Shown: positions 26,543 to 35,597, numbered from the stretch's first letter. The stretch: 64,000 bases of DNA from Aureimonas ureilytica (GCF_001475935.1 NZ_LDQA01000014.1:39974-103973), one strand, 5' to 3'. Numbers and translations are program-made. The notes: generated by a model from the letters alone, not told the origin.

Positions 26543-28474
26543 ATGAGCGACCGCATCAAGCTCTTCGGCACCGATGAGCCACCCGCCGCCTCGCGTCTGA
26601 TGACGGCGGGACCGTTGTCCGTCGAATTCGTCTCGGGCGGGCTGCGCGCAATCCGATTCAGGGGCCACGAGGTTCTGCGCGCCATCGCCTATGTCGTGCG
26701 GGATCGGGACTGGGGCACCTATGATCCGCCGATCGAAGACCTCACGATCGAGGAAGAACGCGATCGATTCAACCTGCGTTTCGAGGCCGCCTGCGAGGGT
26801 CCGGATGGCGCGCGGCTGCGCTATCGCGCGCGCATTGCCGGCGAGGCGTCCGGCCAGCTTTCCTTCGACGTCGAGGCCCTGCCCTCGGGCGCGTTCGAGA
26901 CCAATCGCTGCGGTTTCTGCGTGCTGCACCCCATCGAACATCTGGCCGGAACAGCGGCCGAGGTCGAGCATGTCGATGGGTCGTTGGAGCGCAGCGCCTT
27001 CCCCGATCTGATCGAGCCCTGGCAGCCCTTCAAGGACATCCGCGCCCTCACGCACGAAATCGCCCCCGGCGTGCGAGCGACCTGCCGTATGGAGGGCGAC
27101 ATCTTTGAGATGGAGGATCAGCGCGCCTGGTCCGACGCCTCCTACAAGACCTATGTCCGGCCGCTCGCTCTGCCCTGGCCCTATCGCATGGCGAGCGGCG
27201 TCGTCGAGCGGCAGGCCGTGACGCTGACGATCACGGGGGACGCCGCCGCCCTGCAACCCGCCGCCATCCAGAATGGCGTCATCGACATCGCGCTGGGCGA
27301 CGCCACAGGCGAGACCCTGCCGCGCTTCGGCCTCGCCGTCGCACCTGAGGAGGCCGAGGCCGCGCTGGCCGGGCTCGCGCGGCTGAAGGCGATCGCCCCG
27401 CAATATCTCCTGTTTCACTTCGATCCGCTGGCCGGCCATGGCGTGGACGATCTCAAGCGTTTCGCCAGCATCGCGGCCGAGTGCCCCGAAGCCGGAATCG
27501 CGCTGGAATTCGTCCTGCCCGCGCGCGGCGATCTCGACGCGGAATGCCAGGCCGGCGCACAAGCGATCCGCGAAGCCGGCCTTCGCCTGGATACGCTGGT
27601 GGTCGGCCCGGATGCCGATCGCGGCTCGACGCCGCCGGGCAGCGCATGGCCGGACTGCCCGCCGCTCGCCAACATCTACGCAGCCGCGCGCCGTGCGTTT
27701 CCCGGTGTCCGGCTTGGGGGCGGCATGTTCAGCTATTTCACGGAGTTGAACCGCAAGCGCGTTCCGCTGGAGCCTCTGGATTTCGTCACCCACGCGACGT
27801 GCCCCATCGTCCACGCGGCGGATGATCGGAGCGTCATGGAAACGCTGGAGGCGATCCCTTTCATCACCCGATCGACCCGCGCCTTCATCGGCGACAAACC
27901 CTATCGGCTGGGTCCGACGACGATCGGAATGCGGCAGAATCCCTATGGTTCGCGCATCATGCCGAACCCCGGAAACAAGCGCGTGCCCATGGCCGCCGAT
28001 GATCCGCGTGGGCGCGGTCTGTTCGGTGCGGCCTGGGCGGTCGGCTATGCCGCGAGGCTGGAAGGCTCGGGGGTGGAAGCTTGGTGCGGGGCGTCGCTGG
28101 CGGGGCCGCGCGGCCTCATCCTGGGGAACGGCCGCGTCGCGCCCCTTTTCCACGTCGCCTCGGGCCTTGCCCGCGCAGCGGGCGATCCGCGCATCGGCGT
28201 CACGTCTTCTGATCGCAGGCGGGTCGATGGCTATGCGCATCGGGATGCGGACAGGCGCAGCATCGTCTGGCTCGCCAATCTCACGCCGGAACCGCAAACC
28301 ATCCGCCTCCCCGGCCGCTGGCGGCATTGGGTGCTGGACGAGGCGAGCTTCGCCGAAGCCGCATCGGGCGAAGCGCCCGTCGCGCTGGAAGCAGGCGACA
28401 CGATCCCGCTCGGGCCTCATGCCGTGGTCAGGCTCGTGTCGCTTGGCGCTTCCCGTTCGGGTCAGGACGCCTGA
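26543..28474 (+). CDS. apnL: D-apionate lactonase-like protein
   Basis: The 643-residue protein has no signal peptide and no membrane segment. Its first 250 residues look like a beta-rich domain (IKLFGTDEPP at the start, then SVEFVSGGLRAIRFRGHEVLR). The rest has TIM-barrel character with strands such as YLLFHFDPLAG and IALEFVLPARG, followed by a small C-terminal beta domain. Length and pattern match the D-apionate lactonase ApnL, a glycosidase-like hydrolase that opens D-apionolactone to D-apionate. It starts 3 bp after the ApsD-like gene. Its last 13 bp overlap the convergent GntR gene. I am less sure of the family than for the neighbours, because few named members exist. Confidence 0.75.
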   Translation: MSDRIKLFGTDEPPAASRLMTAGPLSVEFVSGGLRAIRFRGHEVLRAIAYVVRDRDWGTYDPPIEDLTIEEERDRFNLRFEAACEGPDGARLRYRARIAGEASGQLSFDVEALPSGAFETNRCGFCVLHPIEHLAGTAAEVEHVDGSLERSAFPDLIEPWQPFKDIRALTHEIAPGVRATCRMEGDIFEMEDQRAWSDASYKTYVRPLALPWPYRMASGVVERQAVTLTITGDAAALQPAAIQNGVIDIALGDATGETLPRFGLAVAPEEAEAALAGLARLKAIAPQYLLFHFDPLAGHGVDDLKRFASIAAECPEAGIALEFVLPARGDLDAECQAGAQAIREAGLRLDTLVVGPDADRGSTPPGSAWPDCPPLANIYAAARRAFPGVRLGGGMFSYFTELNRKRVPLEPLDFVTHATCPIVHAADDRSVMETLEAIPFITRSTRAFIGDKPYRLGPTTIGMRQNPYGSRIMPNPGNKRVPMAADDPRGRGLFGAAWAVGYAARLEGSGVEAWCGASLAGPRGLILGNGRVAPLFHVASGLARAAGDPRIGVTSSDRRRVDGYAHRDADRRSIVWLANLTPEPQTIRLPGRWRHWVLDEASFAEAASGEAPVALEAGDTIPLGPHAVVRLVSLGASRSGQDA

Positions 28475-29175
28475 TGGACATAGAGCGCGCGCGAGCGCTC
28501 CAGATGGCGGATCAGCGCCGCTTCGGCCTCGCCCGCATCGTTGCGCGTGATGGCGTCGAGGATTTCGTGATGCTCCACCAGCGTCACGTTTTCCTTGCCG
28601 GTCCAGATCAGCATTTCGGTATGGTAGGTCTTGAGCCAGCCGAGCATGGCGCCGGACACCGCCTCGAAGATCGGGTTTCCGCAGATCGCGGCGATGCGCG
28701 TGTGAAAGCGCATGTCGGCGGCGATGAAAATGTCCGGCGAGCCGAGCGCGGCCTCCTGCTCGTCCAGGAGCGCGCGCAGCGCGGCAACGTCCTGTGGGCT
28801 CGCCTTTTCGGCCGCCTGCCGGACGATCCCGCGCTCGAAAAAGATGCGCGCTTCCTTCAGATGGTCGAGCGCCGCCGGCGAGGTGGAAAGCATGATCTCG
28901 GCCGCGAGATCCACCTGCGAGATCACGGAATGGGGCGTGAGCGGCAGGACGCGCGCCCGCTCCCCATGCGAGATCGCGATCAGGCCGATATTGCCGAGGG
29001 TCTGCATGGCCTCGCGGATCGCCGGACGTCCGACACCGAACCGCTCCATCAGCTCGCGTTCGGACGGCATGGCGTCACCGGGCTTCAACGTGCCGTCCGT
29101 GACCATCGTCTTCAGCCGCTCGAAGACCTGCGCGGAGAGCTTGCGTCGGACGATGGGTTCGGACGGCGTCGCCAT
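28462..29175 (-). CDS. GntR/FCD regulator of the D-apiose cluster
   Basis: The 237-residue regulator has an N-terminal winged helix, with helix-turn-helix PSERELMERFGVGRPAIREAMQTLGNIGLI near residues 38-68. It has an FCD domain with the metal-site residues in FFERGIVRQAA, DMRFHTRIAAICGN and VEHHEILDAI. FCD proteins typically respond to sugar acids, and a pathway intermediate such as apionate or 3-oxo-isoapionate would be a natural effector. The ATG at 29175 has AAAGG 7 nt upstream and is preferred over 29205. The gene stands alone on the minus strand between the two plus-strand operons. Its start faces the operator-like site B, and its end overlaps apnL by 13 bp. Confidence 0.87.
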   Translation of the reverse strand: MATPSEPIVRRKLSAQVFERLKTMVTDGTLKPGDAMPSERELMERFGVGRPAIREAMQTLGNIGLIAISHGERARVLPLTPHSVISQVDLAAEIMLSTSPAALDHLKEARIFFERGIVRQAAEKASPQDVAALRALLDEQEAALGSPDIFIAADMRFHTRIAAICGNPIFEAVSGAMLGWLKTYHTEMLIWTGKENVTLVEHHEILDAITRNDAGEAEAALIRHLERSRALYVHQAS

Positions 29176-29234
29176 CGGGAGCCTTTCGGAGCGAGGTCTC
29201 GTCAAACCGAACGCCCCTCAAGCGCGCCGGCGAT

Positions 29235-29255
29235 CTGGTATCGTCATTATACCGG
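29235..29255. promoter_or_regulatory. Operator-like site B between GntR and RuBisCO-like genes
   Basis: An inverted repeat, CTGGTAT-N7-ATACCGG, with one mismatched pair. It shares 15 of 21 positions and the same spacing with site A at 20132-20152. It lies 60 bp upstream of the GntR start on one side and 74 bp upstream of the RuBisCO-like start on the other, so one bound dimer could control both promoters and provide autoregulation. I found no third copy at the starts of apnO, apsD or the MFS gene. Confidence 0.6.
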
Positions 29256-29329
29256 CACCCCTTCTCCAGAACAGACCCAAACGATCTCGCGCGACGCGTC
29301 TTCGCGCAAACTTCCCCATGGAAACTGAC

Positions 29330-30601
29330 ATGTCCGACCGCATCGTCCTGACCTATCGCATCGAGACGCCGGGCAGCGTGGAAAAGATGGCGATAAAGAT
29401 CGCCAGCGATCAGTCCACCGGCACCTTCGTTCCCCTTCCCGGCGAAACGCCGGAACTGAAAGCGCGCGTGGCGGCCAAGGTTCTGGCGGTTCGCACGCTC
29501 GAACCCGTCGCCGAGCCTGCCTTCGGCCGGTCGCATGACGATCTGCGGGACGCCGGTCCGTTCCAGTGCGGCGAGGCGGACATCGCCTTTCCGATCGAGG
29601 CCATCGGCCCCGATCTCGCGGCGCTGATGACGATCGCGATCGGCGGCACCTATTCGATCAAGGGCTTCAGCGGCATCCGCGTGATCGGCCTGACGTTGCC
29701 GCCCGCTTTCGCCAGCGCCTATCCCGGCCCCCAATTCGGCATCGAGGGCTCGCAGCGCCTCACCGGCGTTCGCGGGCGGCCGATCATCGGCTCCATCGTC
29801 AAACCCGCGCTCGGGCTTCGCCCCCATGAGAGCGCCGCCATGGTGAAGGAACTGGTGGAGGCCGGCGTCAATTTCATCAAGGACGACGAAAAGCTGATGA
29901 GCCCCGCCTATTCGCCGCTGGCCGAGCGCGTGAAGGCAATCATGCCCGTGATCCTCGACCATGAGCAGAAGACCGGGCAGAAGGTCATGTACGCCTTCGG
30001 CATCTCCGCCACCGACCCGGACGAGATGATGCGCAACCACGACCTCGTGGCGGAGGCCGGCGGCAATGCGGCCGTCGTCAATATCAACTCGATCGGCATG
30101 GGGGCCATGGCCTTCCTGCGCAAGCGCTCGAAGCTCGTGCTCCATGCCCATCGCAACGGTTGGGACATTCTCACGCGGCATCCCTCGCTCGGCATGGATT
30201 TCTCGGTCTATGGCACGATCTGGCGATTGCTGGGCGTCGATCAGTTCCAGATCAACGGGATCGGCGCCAAATATTGGGAGCCGGACGACTCCTTCATCCG
30301 CTCCTTCCGCTCGCTTCAGAAGCCGATCTTCTCGGACGCCGACCGCTCGCTCCCCGTGGTCTGCTCCGGCCAATGGGGTGGTCAGGCCCCGGCCACCTGG
30401 GACGCCGTGCGCACCACCGACATCATGTATCTCTGCGGCGGCGGCGTGGTGAGCCATCCCGGCGGGCCGGGCGCGGGCGTTCGCGCCGTGCGGCAGGCCT
30501 GGGAAGCGGCCGTCGCGGGCATTCCGCTGGAGACCTACGCCGCCGATCATCCCGAGCTTGCCGCCTCGCTGGACACTTTCTCGTCCGGCGCGGGCGCCTG
30601 A
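29330..30601 (+). CDS. RuBisCO-like protein (form IV), OiaT/OiaX type 3-oxo-isoapionate-4-phosphate enzyme
   Basis: The 423-residue protein has the RuBisCO large-subunit fold. Active-site features can be followed through the barrel: Lys158 in IVKPALGL, the metal-binding KDDE at 184-187 with the lysine that is carbamylated in RuBisCO, HAHR at 272-275, a loop-6-like lysine in GIGAKYWE (Lys314), SG at 346-347 and GGG at 370-372. In the D-apiose pathway such proteins either decarboxylate 3-oxo-isoapionate 4-phosphate (OiaX) or split it to 3-phosphoglycerate and glycolate (OiaT). No isomerases for the OiaX product are seen in the window, which slightly favours OiaT. The start at 29330 has GGAA 6 nt upstream. 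The kinase gene follows after 16 bp. CO2 fixation is not expected: no small subunit or phosphoribulokinase gene is present. Confidence 0.87.
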   Translation: MSDRIVLTYRIETPGSVEKMAIKIASDQSTGTFVPLPGETPELKARVAAKVLAVRTLEPVAEPAFGRSHDDLRDAGPFQCGEADIAFPIEAIGPDLAALMTIAIGGTYSIKGFSGIRVIGLTLPPAFASAYPGPQFGIEGSQRLTGVRGRPIIGSIVKPALGLRPHESAAMVKELVEAGVNFIKDDEKLMSPAYSPLAERVKAIMPVILDHEQKTGQKVMYAFGISATDPDEMMRNHDLVAEAGGNAAVVNINSIGMGAMAFLRKRSKLVLHAHRNGWDILTRHPSLGMDFSVYGTIWRLLGVDQFQINGIGAKYWEPDDSFIRSFRSLQKPIFSDADRSLPVVCSGQWGGQAPATWDAVRTTDIMYLCGGGVVSHPGGPGAGVRAVRQAWEAAVAGIPLETYAADHPELAASLDTFSSGAGA

Positions 30602-30617
30602 TCCCATGGAGCGCGCT

Positions 30618-31946
30618 ATGACCAGCCCCCTTCTCATCACCTTCTATGGCGACGACCTGACCGGCTCCACGGACGTGATGGAAGCCTTGGCACTGCGCGG
30701 CGTCGAGACCGTTCTGTTTCTCGACGTGCCGACGGAGGCGCAGCGGGCCCGCTTCCCGAACGTTCGCGCCATCGGCGTCGCCGGCACCAGCCGCAGCGAA
30801 ACGCCGGGCTGGATGAACGACAACCTCGCGCCCGTCTTCCGCTGGATGGCGCACGAGCAGGCCGAGATCGCGCATTACAAGATCTGCTCGACCTTCGATT
30901 CCTCGCCCGAGATCGGCTCCATAGGCCGCGCGCTGGAGCTTGGGCACGCCGCCTTCGGGGGCAAGCCTGTGCCCATTCTCGTCGGCGCGCCGCAGCTGAA
31001 GCGCTACACGGCTTTCGGCGAACTTTTCGCGGCCTATCGTGGCGAGATCTTCCGCATCGATCGCCACCCGGTCATGAGCCGCCATCCGGTGACCCCGATG
31101 CGCGAGGCCGATCTGCGCCGGCATCTGGCCGGCCAAACCGACCTGCCCATCGCTCTGCTGGATCATCTCGCCCTGACGGAAGGCGACGCCGATGCCGCCC
31201 TGGACGCCGCTTTGGCGCAAACGCCCGGCGCACTCCTGATCGACGTGCTGAACGCAGCGACCCAGCGCGCGGCCGGGCGCCAGCTCCGCCGCCTGGCCTT
31301 TGCCGGCTCGCGCTTCGTCGTGGGCTCGTCCGGCGTCGAATATGCGCTGGCCGAGAGCTGGCGGGATGACGGGGTGATCGATCGGCCCGGCGTGTTCGCG
31401 CCGATGGAGCCTGTAGAGCGCTTGGCGGTGGTTTCCGGCAGCTGCTCGCCGACCACCGAGCGCCAGATCCGCTTTGCCGAAGCGCAGGGTTTCACGGCGC
31501 TCGCCTTCGACCCGCGCCACTTCGTGGCGGGCGACAGCGCGGCCATCGACGCCCTGCGGGACCACGCCCTGACCCAGCTCTCCCAGGGTCGCAGCCTCAT
31601 CGTCTATACCGCGCTCGGCCCCGAAACCGATCTCGGCGCGGAGATCGCCGGCAGCGAAGGCGCGCGCCATGCGATCGGGCGTGGGCTCGGGCAGCTCCAG
31701 GCCGCGCTCGTACGCCAAGCCAGCCTGACGCGCGCGGTGATCGCGGGCGGCGATACGTCGAGCCACGCGCTGCGCCAGCTCGGCGTCCACGCGCTGACGC
31801 CTCGGATGCCGCTGGCCGAAACGCCCGGCTCCCCGGTCTCGACCGCCCATAGCGACGACCCGGCCTTCGATGGTCTGGAGATCGCGTTGAAGGGCGGTCA
31901 GGTCGGAAACGACGACTATTTCGTGCGGATTCGCCAGGGGGTCTGA
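30618..31946 (+). CDS. oiaK: Four-carbon acid sugar kinase family (DUF1537), 3-oxo-isoapionate kinase-like
   Basis: The 442-residue kinase has an N-terminal sugar-binding domain that opens ITFYGDDLTGSTDVMEAL, the standard DDxTG motif of the DUF1537 family. Its C-terminal nucleotide-binding domain contains VSGSCSPTTERQI and VIAGGDTSSHAL, the GGDTS motif that binds ATP. In the D-apiose route OiaK phosphorylates 3-oxo-isoapionate at O4, giving the substrate of the RuBisCO-like protein encoded 16 bp upstream. The start at 30618 has GGAG 6-7 nt upstream, and a second ATG at 30606 is possible. Other DUF1537 members act on threonate, erythronate or denonate, so the assignment depends on gene context. 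Confidence 0.83.
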   Translation: MTSPLLITFYGDDLTGSTDVMEALALRGVETVLFLDVPTEAQRARFPNVRAIGVAGTSRSETPGWMNDNLAPVFRWMAHEQAEIAHYKICSTFDSSPEIGSIGRALELGHAAFGGKPVPILVGAPQLKRYTAFGELFAAYRGEIFRIDRHPVMSRHPVTPMREADLRRHLAGQTDLPIALLDHLALTEGDADAALDAALAQTPGALLIDVLNAATQRAAGRQLRRLAFAGSRFVVGSSGVEYALAESWRDDGVIDRPGVFAPMEPVERLAVVSGSCSPTTERQIRFAEAQGFTALAFDPRHFVAGDSAAIDALRDHALTQLSQGRSLIVYTALGPETDLGAEIAGSEGARHAIGRGLGQLQAALVRQASLTRAVIAGGDTSSHALRQLGVHALTPRMPLAETPGSPVSTAHSDDPAFDGLEIALKGGQVGNDDYFVRIRQGV

Positions 31947-32043
31947 ACCCCGCCTCGAATCCGCAATCCACACACGACACGAAGCGGCCGACCGGACCCG
32001 TCCGGCGGAGCGCTTGAGCTTTGCCTGAAGGAGGAGGCGAGCC

Positions 32044-33384
32044 ATGACCACCACCCCGACCAGCGTCGAGACATCGACGATCTCCAAGATCGTCTGGAGG
32101 CTCGTCCCCTTTCTCGGATTGATGTTCTTCATCAACTTCCTGGACCGCACAGCCATCGGCTTTGCCGGCCCCAACGGCATGACGCAGGATCTCGGCCTGT
32201 CGGCCGCCCAGTTCGGCTTTGCCGCCGGGATCTTCTTTTTCGGCTACATCATCCTCGAAATCCCCAGCAATCTGGCGCTCCACAAGTTCGGCGCGCGGCG
32301 CTGGCTGGCGCGGATCATGGTGAGCTGGGGGATCGTCTCGCTGCTCTTCACCTTCGTGCAGGACGCCACGCAGCTCTACTGGCTTCGCTTCCTGCTCGGC
32401 ATCGCCGAAGCCGGCTTCTTTCCCGGCGCGATCCTCTTCCTCAGCCTCTGGGTGCCGGCCCGGCACCGCGCCAAGGTGCTGGCGGTCTTCTATGTCGCGC
32501 AGCCGCTGACCACCGTGATCGGCGCGCCGCTGGCTTCGCTGCTCATCGACATGCACGGGCTCTTCGGTCTGGAGGGCTGGCGCGTCATGTTCATGGGCGT
32601 GTCGATTCCGGCCATTCTCGTTGGCATCGTCACCTATTTCTATCTACCGGACACGCCGAACGACGCGACATGGCTGACACCGGCCGAGCGGGACTGGCTG
32701 AACGAGGAACTGGCGCGCGAGGATCGTTCCAAATCGACAGGCGGCCATATCTCGCGCAAGGCGCTGACGGACGGGCGCGTCTGGGCGCTGTCGCTCATCT
32801 ATTTCGGCTTCATCTATGGGCTCTATGCGCTCGGCTTCTTCCTGCCGACCATCATTGGCGGCTTCGAAACGGCGTTCGGCACGAAGTTCACCGTCATGCA
32901 GCGCGGCCTCATCACCGCCATCCCCTATCTGCCGGCCGCCGTCGCGCTGGTTTTGTGGAGCCGCGACGCCACGCGCCGGGGCGTTCGCCCCTGGCATATC
33001 GGCATACCCGCCTTGCTCGGCGCCCTGTCCATTCCGCTGGCGCTCACCATGCAGAGCCCGGCGGCGACCATCGCGGTCATCACGGTGACGGCCTGCGCCA
33101 TCTTCTCGGCTCTGCCGAACTTCTGGAGCTTTCCGGCGCGCTTCCTGACCGGCGCGGGCGCGGCGGCCGGCATTGCGCTGATCAACACGATGGGCAACGT
33201 GGCCGGTTTCGCCGCGCCCTACATCACCGGCGCGGTGAAGGACTGGACTGGCGGATATGTCGTTCCCATGGTGATCGTGGGCGGTTTCATGGCGCTGTCG
33301 GCGCTGCTCGCCTTCCTCATTCTGCCGCGCCTGGAAGGCCCGGTCGCAGCGCCCGACGTCAGGCCCCTGCGCAAAGCTGCCTGA
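32044..33384 (+). CDS. MFS transporter, anion:cation symporter (ACS) type
   Basis: The 446-residue protein has 12 hydrophobic helices in two groups of six and starts with the ACS-family pattern RLVPFLGLMFFINFLDRTAIGFAGPNGM. Motif A-like residues follow helix 2 (LHKFGARRWLARIMVSWG). ACS members import organic and sugar acids with protons. In this position, 97 bp after the kinase gene, it may import apionate, isoapionate or a related plant-derived acid and so provide a second entry to the pathway beside the sugar ABC transporter. The start has a strong ggaggagg ribosome-binding site. The substrate is not shown by the sequence. Confidence 0.85.
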   Translation: MTTTPTSVETSTISKIVWRLVPFLGLMFFINFLDRTAIGFAGPNGMTQDLGLSAAQFGFAAGIFFFGYIILEIPSNLALHKFGARRWLARIMVSWGIVSLLFTFVQDATQLYWLRFLLGIAEAGFFPGAILFLSLWVPARHRAKVLAVFYVAQPLTTVIGAPLASLLIDMHGLFGLEGWRVMFMGVSIPAILVGIVTYFYLPDTPNDATWLTPAERDWLNEELAREDRSKSTGGHISRKALTDGRVWALSLIYFGFIYGLYALGFFLPTIIGGFETAFGTKFTVMQRGLITAIPYLPAAVALVLWSRDATRRGVRPWHIGIPALLGALSIPLALTMQSPAATIAVITVTACAIFSALPNFWSFPARFLTGAGAAAGIALINTMGNVAGFAAPYITGAVKDWTGGYVVPMVIVGGFMALSALLAFLILPRLEGPVAAPDVRPLRKAA

Positions 33385-33396
33385 CCCAGAATGGGA

Positions 33397-33418
33397 GAGC
33401 CCGCCGCACGGTGGGCTC
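33397..33418. terminator. Terminator-like hairpin between MFS and hydrolase genes
   Basis: The stem GAGCCC-G-CC pairs with GG-T-GGGCTC (9 bp with one G-T) around the loop GCAC. It lies between the convergent MFS (stop 33384) and lipoprotein hydrolase (stop 33427) genes. There is no clear T-run, so its strength is uncertain. Confidence 0.5.
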
Positions 33419-33426
33419 ACCTCATC

Positions 33427-34686
33427 TCAATTGCCGGTGACGGTCTGCAGCGAGCCGCCGATATTGCGGCCGACATCCTGCAGACTTTCGCCGACCCTTT
33501 GCCGCGCGCCGGGATCGACCAAAGCGGCCGGCGCATTCACCGCCGCGTTGACGGCGGAGCCGACGCCCTGCGCCGTGCCGATGGCGGCGGCACCGATCGT
33601 CTCGCCAAGGCCGAGATTGCTTTCTGAGACCTTCTGCCCCGCGATCAGGCGGCGACCGATCGCCTGTACGACCTCGGCGCTTTGGGCGAATTTCGTGTGG
33701 TTCAGACTGTCGCCCGTGCGAACGCTGGTGAGGTCCACGACATTGATGCCGCGTTTCGCAAAGCCGGCCTGCACATCGGGCTTCGTCAGATCCACCGCGC
33801 CGAGACGCTGAACGCCGCCCGCCAGACGGCGCGAGACGAGAAGCGCGCGATCGTCCTGCGAGGTGAAGATCGTGATACGCGACTGGTCTGGGCCGATCTC
33901 GTCCAGCTGCTCGCGAAACACATCCACATCCAGATCGGGCGATGCCAGCACGACATTGCCGAGTTTCTTCGGCAATCCGCCATCACGGATCGCCATCTGC
34001 CTCAGGGCTTCCATGGTCAGCCAGCTTCCCATGGAATGGGCCATGATGGTGATTTCGGACACGTCCTTGCGCGCCGCCGCCTGCTGGATCACCCGCTCCA
34101 GGCTGGAACGCGAGTAATTGGCGCTTTCGCGGTCGTAGAGATAGCCGAAGATCGAGCCCTGTGAGGGCCACGTGAAGAGAATGGGCGCGGCATCCGCGCC
34201 GGAATCGTAGCTGATCTGCGCGAAGCGGAAGACCGCTTCCTCATAGCTCGAATTGAAGCCGTGAACGAAGATCAGGAGGCGACCGCTCGGCGCTTCGCGC
34301 TGCTCGAACCAGCGGTTCGCGCCTTGCTCTGTCAGGGGATCGATGCGCAAAGCCACGAACTCGCGGGACGGGTCGGGCGGATTGCGCTTGGGATAGATCA
34401 CGTCGCCGGCTTTGCGAACCCCGTCGGGCGGGATCGAAACGACAATGTTTTCCAGCGAAAGCTCCGGCCCACGCTCCCCGGAGAAGATGACGCCCGGCAC
34501 AGGCGATGGCGCTCGAGTGGTCGCGACCAGCATATCGACGCGGTGCGCGCCCGGCACCGTCCGTTCCACGGTCATCAGCGTCGCATAGGGTCGGCTCGCG
34601 CAACCCGACACGAAGATCGAAGCGGAAACCAGAGCACCGGCAATGCGCCGGGCCCGCTGAGGGCCCCGTCCCCTGGCCAATGTCAT
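33427..34686 (-). CDS. Alpha/beta hydrolase lipoprotein, DUF900 family
   Basis: The 419-residue protein begins with a signal sequence and a lipobox, SIFVSGC, with the lipidated Cys near residue 29. The hydrolase domain contains LLIFVHGFNSSYEEAVFR (oxyanion region) near 140, ILFTWPSQGS, and the nucleophile elbow IMAHSMGSW near 210, with Ser between Met/Gly and His. A conserved Asp block, VVLASPDLDVDVFREQ, follows, and the final His may be that in SLNHTKFAQ. These are the blocks of the DUF900 esterase/lipase-like family common in Rhizobiales. The last 80 residues are Ala/Gly-rich and repetitive. The substrate is unknown. It is probably anchored in the envelope. Confidence 0.85.
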   Translation of the reverse strand: MTLARGRGPQRARRIAGALVSASIFVSGCASRPYATLMTVERTVPGAHRVDMLVATTRAPSPVPGVIFSGERGPELSLENIVVSIPPDGVRKAGDVIYPKRNPPDPSREFVALRIDPLTEQGANRWFEQREAPSGRLLIFVHGFNSSYEEAVFRFAQISYDSGADAAPILFTWPSQGSIFGYLYDRESANYSRSSLERVIQQAAARKDVSEITIMAHSMGSWLTMEALRQMAIRDGGLPKKLGNVVLASPDLDVDVFREQLDEIGPDQSRITIFTSQDDRALLVSRRLAGGVQRLGAVDLTKPDVQAGFAKRGINVVDLTSVRTGDSLNHTKFAQSAEVVQAIGRRLIAGQKVSESNLGLGETIGAAAIGTAQGVGSAVNAAVNAPAALVDPGARQRVGESLQDVGRNIGGSLQTVTGN

Positions 34687-34769
34687 GCGTCCCCCGAAGC
34701 TCGATCCCCACCCCGTCTAGCACGAAACACGTCGCGATCGAGGCCGTGCCGCATGGCGGAAACGCGAGG

Positions 34770-35483
34770 TCAGGGCTTGTTGCGATCATGACGCAGGGCA
34801 TAGATCGTCGCCCCTGCCAGCATGATCGCAAGGCTGAACCAAGTCAGCGCATAGACGAGATGGTTGTTATTGAAGCGCACCACCGTCAGTCCGCCCACGG
34901 GGTAGCCGCCCGGGTTGGGCGTCGCATCGGCATCCACGAAAAAGGGCGCGACATTGTCCAGCCCGCGCCGCGCCGCGATCGCCGCGACGTCGCGCGAATA
35001 CCAACGGTCGGTTGCCGGATCATTGGCGCGCAGCAATCCGCCGCCCGGCTCGCTCATGCGCAGCAGGCCCTCGACGGTCTCTTCGCCGGTGATCTGTCCC
35101 TCCGGCCTCGTGGAGGCGTCGCGTTTCTCCTGAGGCACGAAGCCGCGGTTGACCAGCGTGATCGATCCATCGGCGGCTTGCAGAGGCGTGAGCACCCAGA
35201 AGCCGCCGCCGAGATCCGTAAGCGCCTGAACCAGCGTTTCCTTATCGTTCAGGAAGGTTCCGGTGAGACTGACATGGCGATATTCGTCGTTACTGGCATC
35301 GACCTCCGCCCATTGCGCCTTTGGCGGCTCGTCGCTCGCCGGCGCGTGAACCCGCGCCTCGACCTTGGCGATCAGATCGAGCTTCCAGGCACGCCGCTCG
35401 ACCTGCCAGACGCCCAAGCCGACGAGGAGAGCGATCAGAGGGAGCGACAGAAGAAGGAGGAGGATCCTCGACCGATTGCTCAT
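34770..35483 (-). CDS. SURF1-family cytochrome oxidase assembly protein
   Basis: The 237-residue protein has the SURF1 layout: an N-terminal membrane helix (about residues 6-24) followed at once by GVWQVERRAWK, a large periplasmic domain, and a C-terminal helix (YALTWFSLAIMLAGATIYAL). The motifs GGFWVLTPLQ, LVNRGFVP and NNHLVYALTWF are typical. SURF1 helps insert haem during assembly of haem-copper oxidases. The gene follows cyoD on the same strand after 114 bp that contain a hairpin, so it is probably expressed from the cyo operon by read-through, as in related bacteria. Confidence 0.92.
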   Translation of the reverse strand: MSNRSRILLLLLSLPLIALLVGLGVWQVERRAWKLDLIAKVEARVHAPASDEPPKAQWAEVDASNDEYRHVSLTGTFLNDKETLVQALTDLGGGFWVLTPLQAADGSITLVNRGFVPQEKRDASTRPEGQITGEETVEGLLRMSEPGGGLLRANDPATDRWYSRDVAAIAARRGLDNVAPFFVDADATPNPGGYPVGGLTVVRFNNNHLVYALTWFSLAIMLAGATIYALRHDRNKP

Positions 35484-35509
35484 CTCAAACCTTTCCGCAA
35501 ATACGCAAA

Positions 35510-35534
35510 ATCCGCGCGGCGAGGCCGCGCGGAT
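35510..35534 (-). terminator. Hairpin between cyoD and the SURF1 gene
   Basis: An 11-bp perfect stem, ATCCGCGCGGC/GCCGCGCGGAT, with a 3-nt loop. On the transcribed strand it is followed by TTTTGCG. It stands between cyoD (stop at 35598) and the SURF1 start (35483) and may reduce rather than abolish expression of the SURF1 gene. Confidence 0.65.
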
Positions 35535-35597
35535 CGGATTTTGAAATCAGCGAGGCGCAGGCTGCGCCGGTCGCAGAAGACCGGGGGTCAGGACGCG

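Noticed and set aside
29330..30601. RuBisCO able to fix CO2
   Set aside because: No small subunit, phosphoribulokinase or carboxysome genes; sequence around loop 6 (GIGAKYWE) is not that of true RuBisCO, and the neighbours are sugar-acid catabolic genes.
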